From an uncultured Prevotella sp. (GTDB lineage Bacteria > Bacteroidota > Bacteroidia > Bacteroidales > Bacteroidaceae): DNA of 64,000 nucleotides. A program made the position numbers and the translations under genes. Shown in pieces: positions 26,443 through 34,549 of this stretch (position 1 is the first letter of the stretch; each line of letters opens with the position of its first letter). Below the pieces are notes generated by a model. It was not told where the DNA came from. It was given only the letters and a program-made list of their open reading frames with translations, and did not search any database. Location of the stretch: positions 1 through 64,000 of the forward strand of contig ONHQ01000018.1 in NCBI GenBank assembly GCA_900317685.1, in the 5' to 3' direction.

Positions 26443-26757
26443 ACATAAAGACAAAAATGACATATTCTTTTTTGTTTAGACAAAAAGACATATTTCTCTT
26501 TGTTTAGACATAAAGACAAAAAAGGCATAAAGACAAAAAGAAAATATGTTCTTTATGTCTTTTGTTTAAAAAAAGGCATAAAGACAAAAAGAAAATATGT
26601 TCTTTATGTCTTTTGTTTAGACAAAAAGACATATTTCTCTTTGTTTAGACATAAAGACAAAAAAGACATAAAGACAAAAAGAAAATATGTTCTTTATGTC
26701 TTTATGTCTTAAACAAGGAAACATGTCTTTATGTTTCAAAAGAAACCTGTCTTTATC
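26443..26757. repeat. Family B repeat array without a gene (core GACATAAAGACA and its reverse complement)
   Basis: Many copies of GACATAAAGACA and of TCTTTATGTC occur here. Blocks such as GGCATAAAGACAAAAAG...TTCTTTATGTCTTTTG are repeated at about 26524-26568 and 26575-26619, and each is an inverted pair that can fold as a hairpin. Read along the pepD transcript (minus), the array begins within a few bases of the pepD stop codon and its first cores are in the forward orientation. The rest of the 530-base gap to corA holds only the corA promoter. The same family flanks the nuclease-like gene at 53341-53754. Confidence 0.85.
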
Positions 26758-26759
26758 GT

Positions 26760-28214
26760 CTACTTCTCGGGGACTTGCTCGAGCACTGCTGTCAGCAGTT
26801 TCCAGAAAGGCTCTGCGGTAGCAATTTCGAAGCGCTCGTTGACAGTGTGCGGGCTGCGGAGCGTAGGACCGAGAGAGACGACCTCCATGTTGGGGTACTT
26901 CTCCAAGATCACCGAGCACTCCAGTCCGGCGTGATCCACGACGACGGTAGCGTCCTTACCGTTCTGCTCTTTGTAGACTTTGCACAGCAACTTCAGCAGA
27001 GAACTGTCGGGATTAGGATCCCAACCACCGTAAGAACCGGAGAACTCTACCTTCATGCCTGCCATGGAGAACACGCTCTCCAACTGTGTAGCAACATACA
27101 TCTTCATATCCTCGCGGCTGGAGCGAGCCAGGATCTTGATAGCGGCCTTACCCTCTCCGATGGAGATGATGGCGAGGTTTGACGAGGTCTCCACCACGTC
27201 GGGCTTGACAGGGATGAAGCGCACCACACCGTTGTGGCAACCATAGATGGCGTCCACGAGATTGTCCTGAATCTCTTCCGGCACCAATGTAGCAGGTTTG
27301 TCAACATCCTCGCAGAAGAACTGCACGTTGCTCTCGATGGTCTTGAACTCATCCTCGATAGCCAGACGCTGCTTCTCTACCATCTGTTTCAGTGCCTCTA
27401 CATTTGCCTTTGGCAATGCGAGTACCACTTCGGCATGAGACGGAATGGCATTGCGCATGTTGCCGCCTTCCCAGCAGACCAGACGGGCACCCAGCTCGAC
27501 GATGGCCTCACGCACGAGACGCACCATCTCCTTATTGGCGTTGGCACGGCCTGCGTTGATCTCCAGACCAGAGTGTCCGCCACGCAAGCCCTTCAGCGTC
27601 ACCTTGACGGCAGCCTCCTGGTCGTTCTCTACTTCCTGATATTGCATTGTAGCGGTGATGTCAATGCCACCAGCACTTCCGATGCAGAAGTTTCCCCATG
27701 TCTCAGAGTCGAGGTTGAGATAGTAGTCAGCGTTGAGCTCACCCTTGGGCAACTCATTAGCTCCGAACATACCTGTCTCCTCGTCGCGTGTAATCAAAGC
27801 CTCCAAAGGTCCGTGCTTAAGGTCGTTGCTCTCGAACACACCCATGATGGCAGCCACGCCCATACCGTCGTCAGAACCGAGCGTAGTGCCCTTAGCGTGC
27901 ACCCATCCGTCCTTGACGTAGGTCTCAATAGGATCAGTCTCGAAATTATGATTGCTGTCGGGAGTCTTCTGTGGCACCATATCCATGTGAGCCTGCAACA
28001 GCGTGGTCTTACGGTTCTCATAGCCCGGGGTGGCCGGTTTGCGCATGACGATATTGCCTCCAGCGTCCTTGAAAGCCTCCACGCCAATCTTTGCTGCGAA
28101 GTCGAGAAGGAACTGCTGTACTTTCTCTAAGTGTCCCGACGGACGCGGCACCTGTGTCAGTGCGTCGAAGTTGCGCCAGATGGCTGCTGGCTGCAGATTG
28201 CTGATTTCACTCAT
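26760..28214 (-). CDS. pepD: Aminoacyl-histidine dipeptidase (beta-Ala-His/Xaa-His dipeptidase)
   Basis: A 484-residue cytoplasmic M20-family metallopeptidase that cleaves Xaa-His dipeptides. Metal ligands can be recognised in LLQAHMDMVPQ (His), TLGSDDGMGVAA (Asp), the catalytic DEETGMFGA (Glu pair) and the late DHAGLECSVI (His). The dimerisation or lid domain lies in the middle. The length is normal for PepD. It follows the flippase-like gene by 35 bases on the same strand, and a repeat array begins right at its stop codon. Confidence 0.94.
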   Translation of the reverse strand: MSEISNLQPAAIWRNFDALTQVPRPSGHLEKVQQFLLDFAAKIGVEAFKDAGGNIVMRKPATPGYENRKTTLLQAHMDMVPQKTPDSNHNFETDPIETYVKDGWVHAKGTTLGSDDGMGVAAIMGVFESNDLKHGPLEALITRDEETGMFGANELPKGELNADYYLNLDSETWGNFCIGSAGGIDITATMQYQEVENDQEAAVKVTLKGLRGGHSGLEINAGRANANKEMVRLVREAIVELGARLVCWEGGNMRNAIPSHAEVVLALPKANVEALKQMVEKQRLAIEDEFKTIESNVQFFCEDVDKPATLVPEEIQDNLVDAIYGCHNGVVRFIPVKPDVVETSSNLAIISIGEGKAAIKILARSSREDMKMYVATQLESVFSMAGMKVEFSGSYGGWDPNPDSSLLKLLCKVYKEQNGKDATVVVDHAGLECSVILEKYPNMEVVSLGPTLRSPHTVNERFEIATAEPFWKLLTAVLEQVPEK

Positions 28215-28249
28215 AATATTACGTTTAATGGTTACAATAAATATTTTAC

Positions 28250-29269
28250 TTATTCACGGATGATAGTCTCTTTCTTGTTGCTCACTCTTTTTTTCGTGAA
28301 ACTTAAGGCCATCCATCCATAGATGCCGATGACCACGACGAGCAAGGTCTGTATGCTGTGGACGATAAGCACAAAGTTCAGGGCGGCCGTAGACGCTACA
28401 CCATAGAGGATGAGCATGGTCTTCACTGCGAAATGCCAGGGGCCCGCACCGTTGGGCGTGGGCACGATGACGGCAATGCTGCCTACGATGAACGTGACCA
28501 TCGCACAGGCAAAGCCTAAATGGCGGGTCGCATCGAAGCAGAAAAAGGTGAGATAGTAGTGAAGGAAGTAACAAGCCCAAATGGCAACGGAGTAGAAAAT
28601 GAACAAGGGTACGTTCTTGACATAGCGCACCGACACCACTCCCTGCCACAGTCCATGGAAGAGATCCTTCACCTTATTATATATAGACATCTTTCTGAGC
28701 AGCACCCAGAGCAGGATGATCACGGCTATGCCACATATCATCGTCACCAGCCAGCCCGTAGACGAGAAACTTGCCAAAAACTCATCGACACGCGTGCCCG
28801 TGCGCCGGAAGAAAGACTGGAAGACACGGAACTGGGAGAGCAGCGTGGCTACGATCATCACCAGCACCAGCACGGAGTCGATGGCACGCTCGGTGACCAC
28901 TGTGCCCAAAGCCTTGGGAAACGAAACGCCGTCCCACCGTCGCAGGATGCCGCAGCGTGCGAACTCGCCCACACGGGGGATCAGCAGGCTCACGGCATAG
29001 GATACAAAGATGCTGTTGACCGACACCGAGACGCGTGGCTTCTCACCAACCGGCTCCAAGGTCTGCTGCCAACGCCAGCCACGAAAGGCCTGCGCCAGTA
29101 TGCCGAAAGGAAAGGAGAGGAGCATCCATGTCCAGTCCATCCCGTGGAGCAGCACCTGCTTCATGCCTTGGAAATCAAAGCCACGATACATCCAATAGAG
29201 GATGGCACCGCCCAGTATCAGGCTCAATGCCACCTTCACTATGTTGTTGATGGTGTTTCCGTTCTTCAT
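28250..29269 (-). CDS. Flippase-like/lysylphosphatidylglycerol synthase transmembrane domain protein
   Basis: A 339-residue multi-pass membrane protein of the UPF0104 family with about eight helices. It has a conserved RGWRWQQTLEPVGEK segment near the N-terminus and FVSYAVSLLIPRVGEFARCGILRR, and the typical late motif PTPNGAGPWHFAVKTML. This is the membrane half of MprF-type proteins, without the lysyl-transferase domain. The lipid or glycolipid moved is unknown. A -7 element (TACTTTTG, 29285-29278) lies 9 bases before the start. Confidence 0.88.
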   Translation of the reverse strand: MKNGNTINNIVKVALSLILGGAILYWMYRGFDFQGMKQVLLHGMDWTWMLLSFPFGILAQAFRGWRWQQTLEPVGEKPRVSVSVNSIFVSYAVSLLIPRVGEFARCGILRRWDGVSFPKALGTVVTERAIDSVLVLVMIVATLLSQFRVFQSFFRRTGTRVDEFLASFSSTGWLVTMICGIAVIILLWVLLRKMSIYNKVKDLFHGLWQGVVSVRYVKNVPLFIFYSVAIWACYFLHYYLTFFCFDATRHLGFACAMVTFIVGSIAVIVPTPNGAGPWHFAVKTMLILYGVASTAALNFVLIVHSIQTLLVVVIGIYGWMALSFTKKRVSNKKETIIRE

Positions 29270-29277
29270 ATAGCATA

Positions 29278-29285
29278 CAAAAGTA
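29278..29285 (-). promoter_or_regulatory. -7 promoter element of the flippase-like gene
   Basis: TACTTTTG on the minus strand, very close to the start codon, which implies a very short leader. Confidence 0.5.
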
Positions 29286-29363
29286 ATGCAATTCAGTGGA
29301 ATAACGAAACTTTTTTAGAAAAATAATCATTTTATAATGTACGCCTTTTCCCTTATAGAATTC

Positions 29364-29398
29364 ATTGATACACATCAATCTGCTTGACACGTATCAAT
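29364..29398. other. Inverted repeat ATTGATAC...GTATCAAT upstream of the small-protein gene
   Basis: Perfect 8-base arms with a 19-base spacer, about 35 bases before the -33 region of the 31-residue gene. It is a possible activator or repressor site. Confidence 0.4.
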
Positions 29399-29432
29399 TA
29401 AAATCACATATTTCGCGAATAAAACCACTATT

Positions 29433-29465
29433 GTTTGCGCACACAGAGAAAAACTCCTACCTTTG
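29433..29465 (+). promoter_or_regulatory. Strong promoter of the small-protein gene
   Basis: A -33 element TTTGCG and a -7 element TACCTTTG (29458-29465), separated by about 18-20 bases, form one of the best matches to the Bacteroidetes consensus in the window. The leader of about 120 bases contains GTGGTC (29489-29494) and GACCAC (29535-29540), which can pair, and two copies of GGATAACAA (29499-29507, 29548-29556). Confidence 0.65.
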
Positions 29466-29591
29466 CAAACGTAAAACAGAGACCCCAAGTGGTCAAGAGG
29501 ATAACAAGTCCACAAGAAGATCTCCACAACACGAGACCACGGACAAAGGATAACAAAAGTAGAATTTAAAGTAAAGAAAGGTAAAAAGATT

Positions 29592-29687
29592 ATGAGTATG
29601 ATGACATTTATCACATTGGTAGCTGTTGCTTTCGTAGGTGCTTCTGCACTGGCTCTGACAATGGATCACATGGTTGAGGGCAAGTAA
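29592..29687 (+). CDS. 31-residue single-helix membrane peptide
   Basis: An ATG opens a 31-codon frame: hydrophobic FITLVAVAFVGASALALT (one membrane helix) then a short charged tail DHMVEGK. It is flanked by a strong promoter and an intrinsic terminator, so it is very likely a real, well-expressed monocistronic gene. The product is too short for common gene callers. The ending ALALxxxHxxEGK loosely recalls the CydX subunit of cytochrome bd oxidase, but the N-terminal CydX motif is missing, so that is only a thought. Function unknown. Confidence 0.7.
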   Translation: MSMMTFITLVAVAFVGASALALTMDHMVEGK

Positions 29688-29730
29688 GCAGCCTTTTAGA
29701 TTTTAAAAAAAATAGAGAGAATATATAGAA

Positions 29731-29768
29731 GACCGGGAACGGAGCAATCTGTTTCCGGTCTTTTTTTG
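29731..29768 (+). terminator. Terminator of the small-protein gene
   Basis: GACCGGGAAC pairs with GTTTCCGGTC (one G-U pair); a run of seven T follows. Confidence 0.88.
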
Positions 29769-29821
29769 TGCTCTGACGGCAATTCTTCATCTCGTTTCTT
29801 GCCTATCCCCAATGTTTTTCG

Positions 29822-29829
29822 TACATTTG
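29822..29829 (+). promoter_or_regulatory. -7 promoter element of rsmA
   Basis: TACATTTG, 27 bases before the rsmA start codon. Confidence 0.5.
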
Positions 29830-29856
29830 TAACCAAAGAAAAAACATACAAGCAAC

Positions 29857-30663
29857 ATGAAGCAAGTAAAGCCAAAGAAAAACCTCGGCCAGCACTTTCT
29901 GACTGATCTCGACGTGGCACGACGCATCGCCGACACAGTAGATGCCTGTCCGGCACTGCCCATCCTGGAGATCGGACCGGGCATGGGAGTCCTCACACAG
30001 TATTTAGTGAAGAAGAACCGGGAGGTGAAAGCCGTGGAAATCGACTCCGAGAGCGTGGCTTACCTCAACGAGCGCTATCCCGAACTCCGCGACCAGATCA
30101 TCGGTGAGGACTTCCTGCGCATGGATCTGAACAAGATCTTCAATGGGCGGCAGTTTGTGCTCACGGGCAACTATCCCTACGACATCTCGTCACAGATCTT
30201 CTTCAAGATGCTCGACTACAAGGATCTTATCCCTTGCTGCACGGGTATGATCCAGCGCGAGGTGGCTCAGCGCATCGCATCCGCGCCGGGCAACAAGGCT
30301 TACGGCATCCTCAGCGTGATGATACAAGCATGGTACGACGTGGAGTATCTCTTCACCGTTGACGAAGGAGTCTTCAATCCGCCACCAAAGGTGAAGAGTG
30401 CCGTGATACGCATGACACGCAACAACGTGACGGATCTCGGCTGCGACGAGGTGCTCTTCAAGCGTGTGGTGAAGACCGTCTTCGGCCAGCGCCGCAAGAT
30501 GTTGCGTGTCTCGTTGCGCCAGCTCTTCACGCCGCAGACGATGCCCTCACCCGACTTCTTCGCTCAGGACATCATGACGAAACGTCCCGAACAGCTCTCT
30601 GTTCAGCAATTCGTGGAACTCACCTCCATGGTTGCGGACAAAGTAAACAGCAGCGCAGTGTAA
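29857..30663 (+). CDS. rsmA: 16S rRNA (adenine(1518)-N6/adenine(1519)-N6)-dimethyltransferase
   Basis: A 268-residue KsgA/RsmA enzyme that dimethylates two adenines near the 3' end of 16S rRNA. The family start MKQVKPKKNLGQHFL, SAM motif LEIGPGMGVLT and catalytic motif GNYPYDISS are present, followed by the C-terminal VFGQRRKMLR. It is complete. A 28-bp tandem repeat array begins 13 bases after its stop codon. Confidence 0.96.
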   Translation: MKQVKPKKNLGQHFLTDLDVARRIADTVDACPALPILEIGPGMGVLTQYLVKKNREVKAVEIDSESVAYLNERYPELRDQIIGEDFLRMDLNKIFNGRQFVLTGNYPYDISSQIFFKMLDYKDLIPCCTGMIQREVAQRIASAPGNKAYGILSVMIQAWYDVEYLFTVDEGVFNPPPKVKSAVIRMTRNNVTDLGCDEVLFKRVVKTVFGQRRKMLRVSLRQLFTPQTMPSPDFFAQDIMTKRPEQLSVQQFVELTSMVADKVNSSAV

Positions 30664-30676
30664 AAGCCAAAGTCAG

Positions 30677-31016
30677 GACATAGTAACATACAAATCATTA
30701 ATAAGACATAGTAACATATTGAACATAAATAAGACATAGTAACATACAAATCATTAATAAGACATAGTAACATATTGAACATAAATAAGACATAGTAACA
30801 TATTGAACAGAAATAAGACATAGAAACATATTGAACATAAATAAGACATAGAAACATATTGAACATAAATAAGACATAGTAACATATTGAACAGAAATAA
30901 GACATAGAAACATATTGAACAGAAATAAGACATAGTAACATATTGAACATAAATAAGACATAGTAACATATTGAACATAAATAAGACATAGTAACATAGT
31001 AACATACTAACAGAGG
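30677..31016 (+). repeat. Family A tandem array, 28-bp units, forward half
   Basis: About 11-12 tandem copies of a 28-bp unit beginning GACATAGTAACATATTGAAC; two alternate copies carry a variant end (CAAATCATTAATAA). Because 28 is not a multiple of 3, the array stays open in all three frames of the minus strand and produces spurious ORFs rich in Cys, Tyr and Leu. It starts 13 bases after the rsmA stop codon. The opposite-facing half follows at 31042-31220. Confidence 0.92.
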
Positions 31017-31041
31017 AAACACACTGAATAGCATTATCTGT

Positions 31042-31220
31042 TTAGTCTGTTACTATGTCATTTAATCCATCTGTTTAATCTGTTACTATGTCATTTAATC
31101 CATCTGTTTAATCTGTTACTATGTCATTTAATCCATCTGTTTAAGTCATTTAATCCATCTGTTTAATCTGTTACTATGTCATTTAATCCATCTGTTTAAT
31201 CTGTTACTATGTCTTTATTC
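31042..31220 (-). repeat. Family A tandem array, 33-bp units, reverse half
   Basis: About five copies of a 33-bp unit containing TGTTACTATGTC, the reverse complement of the family A core, linked by ATTTAATCCATCTGTTTAAT. One copy is shortened by an internal deletion. Together with the forward half, it forms a large imperfect inverted repeat between rsmA and frr. Confidence 0.88.
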
Positions 31221-31261
31221 CTCTGTTATCATGTCGCAAAAGAAAAAAGTTAGGGAAATAG

Positions 31262-31292
31262 TTGCATCGTCCAGAAAATCTTTTTAAATTTG
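31262..31292 (+). promoter_or_regulatory. Promoter of frr
   Basis: TTGC (from 31262) and TAAATTTG (31285-31292) are spaced by 19 bases. The start codon follows 27 bases later. The promoter lies just past the repeat array, so frr need not be transcribed from rsmA. Confidence 0.6.
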
Positions 31293-31319
31293 TGACTTAG
31301 AAAACTAAGCACTAAAAAT

Positions 31320-31880
31320 ATGTTAGACGTAAAGCAAACCCTCAATGGCGCCGAGGAGAAAATGAAGAAGGCGTCGAAGTATCTTCAAGAGGAGCTCGCA
31401 CGCATCCGTGCCGGCCGTGCCAACGCAGCCATTCTCGATGGCGTGCGCGTAAGTTCTTATGGTCAGATGATGCCGCTCAACCAGGTGGCTTCCATCATTA
31501 TTCCTGACGCACGCACCATCACCATCCGTCCCTGGGACCGCAAGGCCATCAAGGACATCGAGAAAGGCATCATGGACAGCGATGTCGGCATCACACCGGA
31601 AAACAACGGCGAGATGGTCATCCTGCGCATTCCCCAGCCCACAGAGGACCGCCGTAGGGAACTCGTCAAACAGTGCAACAAAATTGGCGAAGGCGTGAAA
31701 GTGCAGGTACGTACCGCGCGCGCTGAGACCAAGGAAAAACTGAAGAAAGCTATCAAGGACGGACTCTCTGAGGATCAGGAAAAGGACGCTGAGGCCGACT
31801 TGCAGAAGATGCACGACAAATACATCAAGGAGATCGACGCCACCTTGGCTGCAAAGCAGAAAGAGGTGATGACCGTTTAA
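31320..31880 (+). CDS. frr: Ribosome recycling factor
   Basis: A 186-residue protein of normal length that splits post-termination ribosomes with EF-G. Family sequences include [42 protein letters not shown] and [20 protein letters not shown]. rsgA follows 10 bases downstream, so the two are co-transcribed. Confidence 0.96.
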   Translation: MLDVKQTLNGAEEKMKKASKYLQEELARIRAGRANAAILDGVRVSSYGQMMPLNQVASIIIPDARTITIRPWDRKAIKDIEKGIMDSDVGITPENNGEMVILRIPQPTEDRRRELVKQCNKIGEGVKVQVRTARAETKEKLKKAIKDGLSEDQEKDAEADLQKMHDKYIKEIDATLAAKQKEVMTV

Positions 31881-31890
31881 TCCATTGCGC

Positions 31891-32826
31891 ATGAGAGGAC
31901 TTGTCGTAAGAAACACTGGATTTTGGTACACCGTGAAGACCGATGACGGTCAGCTCGTTGACAGCAAAGTCAAGGGAAACTTCCGTCTGAAAGGTATCCG
32001 CAGTACAAACCCGGTCGCCGTCGGTGACTGGGTGCATATAGATATCAACCGCGAGGGAACAGCGTTTATTACTGAGATAGAGGACCGGAAAAACTATATC
32101 ATCCGTAAATCTCAGAACCTGTCAAAGCAGAGCCATATCATTGCGGCTAATCTCGACCAGGCGATGCTCGTCATCACGGTGGCGCACCCTCAGACCTCCA
32201 CGACGTTTATCGACCGCTTCCTGGCCTCGGCTGAGGCCTACAGCGTGCCTGTGGTACTGGTGTTCAACAAGACCGATCTGCTTACCGACGAAGAGCGTCA
32301 CTATCAGGATATGATGGTGACGCTCTACGACAACATCGGCTACCCCTGCCATCAGGTGTCGGCACTCACCGGTGACGGCATCGATGACCTGCGCACTATG
32401 CTCAACGACAAGGTGACACTGCTCAGCGGCAATTCCGGCGTCGGCAAGTCCACACTTCTCAACCTGCTGATTCCCGGTACGGAAGCCCGTGTTGCCGACA
32501 TCAGCGAAGCCCACGACACGGGCATGCACACCACTACGTTCTCCGAGATGGTACCATTGCCCGACAACAATGGCTATGTCGTCGACACTCCGGGCATCAA
32601 AGGTTTCGGTACGTTCAACATGGAACCGGAAGAGATCACCAGCTATTTCCCCGAGATCTTCAAGTTCTCGCAGGACTGCCGCTTTGCCAACTGCACCCAT
32701 ACCCATGAGCCGGGCTGTGCCGTGCTGGAGGCTGTCCGCAACCACTACATCGCCGAGTCGCGCTACGAGAGCTATCTCGGCATGCTCAAGGATAAGGACG
32801 AGAGCAAATACCGAGAGGCTTTTTAG
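31891..32826 (+). CDS. rsgA: Ribosome small-subunit-dependent GTPase A
   Basis: A 311-residue circularly permuted GTPase that helps mature the 30S subunit. An N-terminal OB fold is followed by G4 ([10 protein letters not shown]), then G1 ([15 protein letters not shown]) and G3 ([10 protein letters not shown]), the permuted order typical of RsgA. The C-terminal zinc knuckle has Cys/His ligands in [14 protein letters not shown]. The ATG at 31891 fits the family start [13 protein letters not shown]; an upstream TTG is less likely. It is the second gene of the frr-rsgA pair. Confidence 0.95.
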   Translation: MRGLVVRNTGFWYTVKTDDGQLVDSKVKGNFRLKGIRSTNPVAVGDWVHIDINREGTAFITEIEDRKNYIIRKSQNLSKQSHIIAANLDQAMLVITVAHPQTSTTFIDRFLASAEAYSVPVVLVFNKTDLLTDEERHYQDMMVTLYDNIGYPCHQVSALTGDGIDDLRTMLNDKVTLLSGNSGVGKSTLLNLLIPGTEARVADISEAHDTGMHTTTFSEMVPLPDNNGYVVDTPGIKGFGTFNMEPEEITSYFPEIFKFSQDCRFANCTHTHEPGCAVLEAVRNHYIAESRYESYLGMLKDKDESKYREAF

Positions 32827-32830
32827 CAGC

Positions 32831-32852
32831 GTGTCCACTGCGTCGTCAGTGG
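32831..32852 (+). other. Hairpin after rsgA
   Basis: GTCCACTG pairs with CAGTGGAC around a 6-base loop, a few bases after the rsgA stop codon. There is no immediate T-run, so terminator strength is uncertain. Confidence 0.55.
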
Positions 32853-33823
32853 ACGTCGCCTGTTGCTCTTTCCTTTAAGGTTCCTTCGCTTTCTTTTTTT
32901 CGTAGGCGGCGATGCGTTATCTTCTCTGATTCGGTTACAGAAGTTAGCAGAAAAGAAAATCGTCCATGACAAAAATTTCTAACGCGTAAAATTGCGCATG
33001 GGCGCATAAAATCATGCTACCAATAGCTTCAAATGACGACTATCTGAACTGCTGTGGTCGGAATTGGAGGCGCTGATTATTTTACGCACCGCCAAGGTGC
33101 GATTTTGTGTCAAGACTATTTCCCTTTTCTTCTTGGTGATGTCGTTGATGACAAGCAGTGTTCTTATGGCATCAAAACGGTGTTTTTACGGGGTCGAGAC
33201 AACGTTCTTGTGAGGTAGGGAGTGCTGTTCCCAATATTGTAATCCTATAGAAAAAGATCGTTTGCTACGTAGGGAATGATCTTTCTCTACGTAGTGAACA
33301 ATTGTCTGTCAGGCGGCAAAATCAATTTCCACGCATTGACCAGATCGCAGTGTTGTGTACTGATTTTGGTTGACAGTTTTGTTTGTTATTCCTAACTTAG
33401 TTTACACTTCTTTCTTCTTATTCCTAGACAGGTTGCCAATAGAGGGCATCAACTGCTTTTAGAACTTGACGGTACTGCTTTCTGACTGATAGTTCAGAGA
33501 CTCGTATGGTAGGTATGTTGCTGACCTGTATCCCACTGCCCCCGCCTGTTTTCAAGGTTTCCCTTGCTGTGATTTAAGCTTGAGGAACGAAGGCTGTCTC
33601 TTCTCCAGACATAGAGGTTTGTCCGGCGCGTCTTTCCGGGAATCGAGAAATATCCATTGCGCCGAAGATATTTGGTTAGGTCTTCGTGGTGTCCGGCCAC
33701 GGACTTCTGCACCTGAGCCTTTTTCCCATAGTGATGATCGCTTTCTGCCAGTGATATTCCATAAAAACCTACAAAAAGTTTAACTTTATCCCGCTTTGCT
33801 TTGTAGATAAAAGGAAAAAGCAC
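32853..33823. other. Gene-free stretch of about 1 kb
   Basis: No recognisable gene was found. A 109-codon minus-strand frame at 33494-33823 has no family signature and reads like non-coding or decayed DNA. Around 33210-33305 there are related short units with the palindrome CTACGTAG (near 33264 and 33288) and GGTAGGGAGTG. The rest shows no clear repeat. Confidence 0.5.
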
Positions 33824-33831
33824 TACCTTTG
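33824..33831 (+). promoter_or_regulatory. -7 promoter element of the SprT-like gene
   Basis: TACCTTTG, 28 bases before the start codon. Confidence 0.55.
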
Positions 33832-33859
33832 CTTGAGTTTAAAGTAAAGGATCGTTTTC

Positions 33860-34522
33860 ATGCAAATCACTCTTCCATGGCTCCGTGCCAACTTTCAGAC
33901 GTTCAACCGCCGATATTTCGACGGGGGGCTGCCCGAACCGCGCTATCACATCGGACGGTCGCGCACTCGGTTGGGCTCTCTCTCGTTCAAGCGGAAACGC
34001 ACGTGGCGAAAAGTCGTCAACTACGACTACTCGCTGGGCATGAGCAACTACTACGATCAAAGCGAGCATCAGTTCCAAAGCGTGTTGCTCCATGAGATGA
34101 TCCACTATTCCATCGCTTACACAGGTATCCGCGACACCTCGCCACACGGCGTAGTGTTCCGAGGCATCATGGACCGACTCAACCGTGACGGCTGGGACAT
34201 ACACGTAACGACCTCTACACGAGACCTCGGCAATGCAGCGACGGCCAATGGCGCTTCCACTGTGCGCAACAGACAACAGCACCTCGTGCTTGCCATCGAA
34301 ATGCGCGACGGCCACCATTTTCTCTCTGTCGTGAACCCACACTTCGCCCGTGAACTCAACAACCGGTTAAACTCTATCCCCGAGGTAAGTCATCACAGTT
34401 GGTTTGTCACCGACGATTCATGGTTCAACAACATGCCGCGCGTGCGCAGTCTGCGGGGACGGCGTGTCGACACCGCTACCTATATAGAGAAGACGCACGC
34501 CATGACTCCCTTCACCCTTTAA
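33860..34522 (+). CDS. SprT-like zinc metallopeptidase domain protein
   Basis: A 220-residue protein with a SprT-like domain: FNRRYFDGGLPEPRYHIGRSRTRLG near the start and the zinc-binding motif LLHEMIHYSI (HExxH, about residues 77-81). It lacks the C-terminal zinc ribbon of some SprT proteins; instead there is a ~100-residue extension rich in Arg and His. Bacteroidetes homologs are annotated as SprT-like; the substrate is unknown. An AraC-family gene follows 27 bases later. Confidence 0.82.
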   Translation: MQITLPWLRANFQTFNRRYFDGGLPEPRYHIGRSRTRLGSLSFKRKRTWRKVVNYDYSLGMSNYYDQSEHQFQSVLLHEMIHYSIAYTGIRDTSPHGVVFRGIMDRLNRDGWDIHVTTSTRDLGNAATANGASTVRNRQQHLVLAIEMRDGHHFLSVVNPHFARELNNRLNSIPEVSHHSWFVTDDSWFNNMPRVRSLRGRRVDTATYIEKTHAMTPFTL

Positions 34523-34549
34523 TCACCACCTTATTATATATAGCAACCT

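Noticed and set aside
26500..26712. ORF made of KTKRKYVLYV repeats
   Set aside because: It is a translation of the family B array and has no independent support.
29592..29687. Naming the small gene cydX
   Set aside because: Only a few C-terminal residues resemble CydX, the N-terminal motif is missing, and no cytochrome bd genes are nearby.
30603..31034. Coding ORFs on the minus strand in the 28-bp array
   Set aside because: The translation is a repetitive artefact of a 28-bp unit open in three frames; there is no promoter, no ribosome-binding site and no protein family.
30677..31220. CRISPR array
   Set aside because: Units are tandem repeats with the same linkers, not repeats separated by unique spacers, and no cas genes are present. 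The core turns into its reverse complement halfway.
33494..33823. 109-codon minus-strand ORF as a gene
   Set aside because: No recognisable family, no conserved start signal, and the composition looks non-coding.
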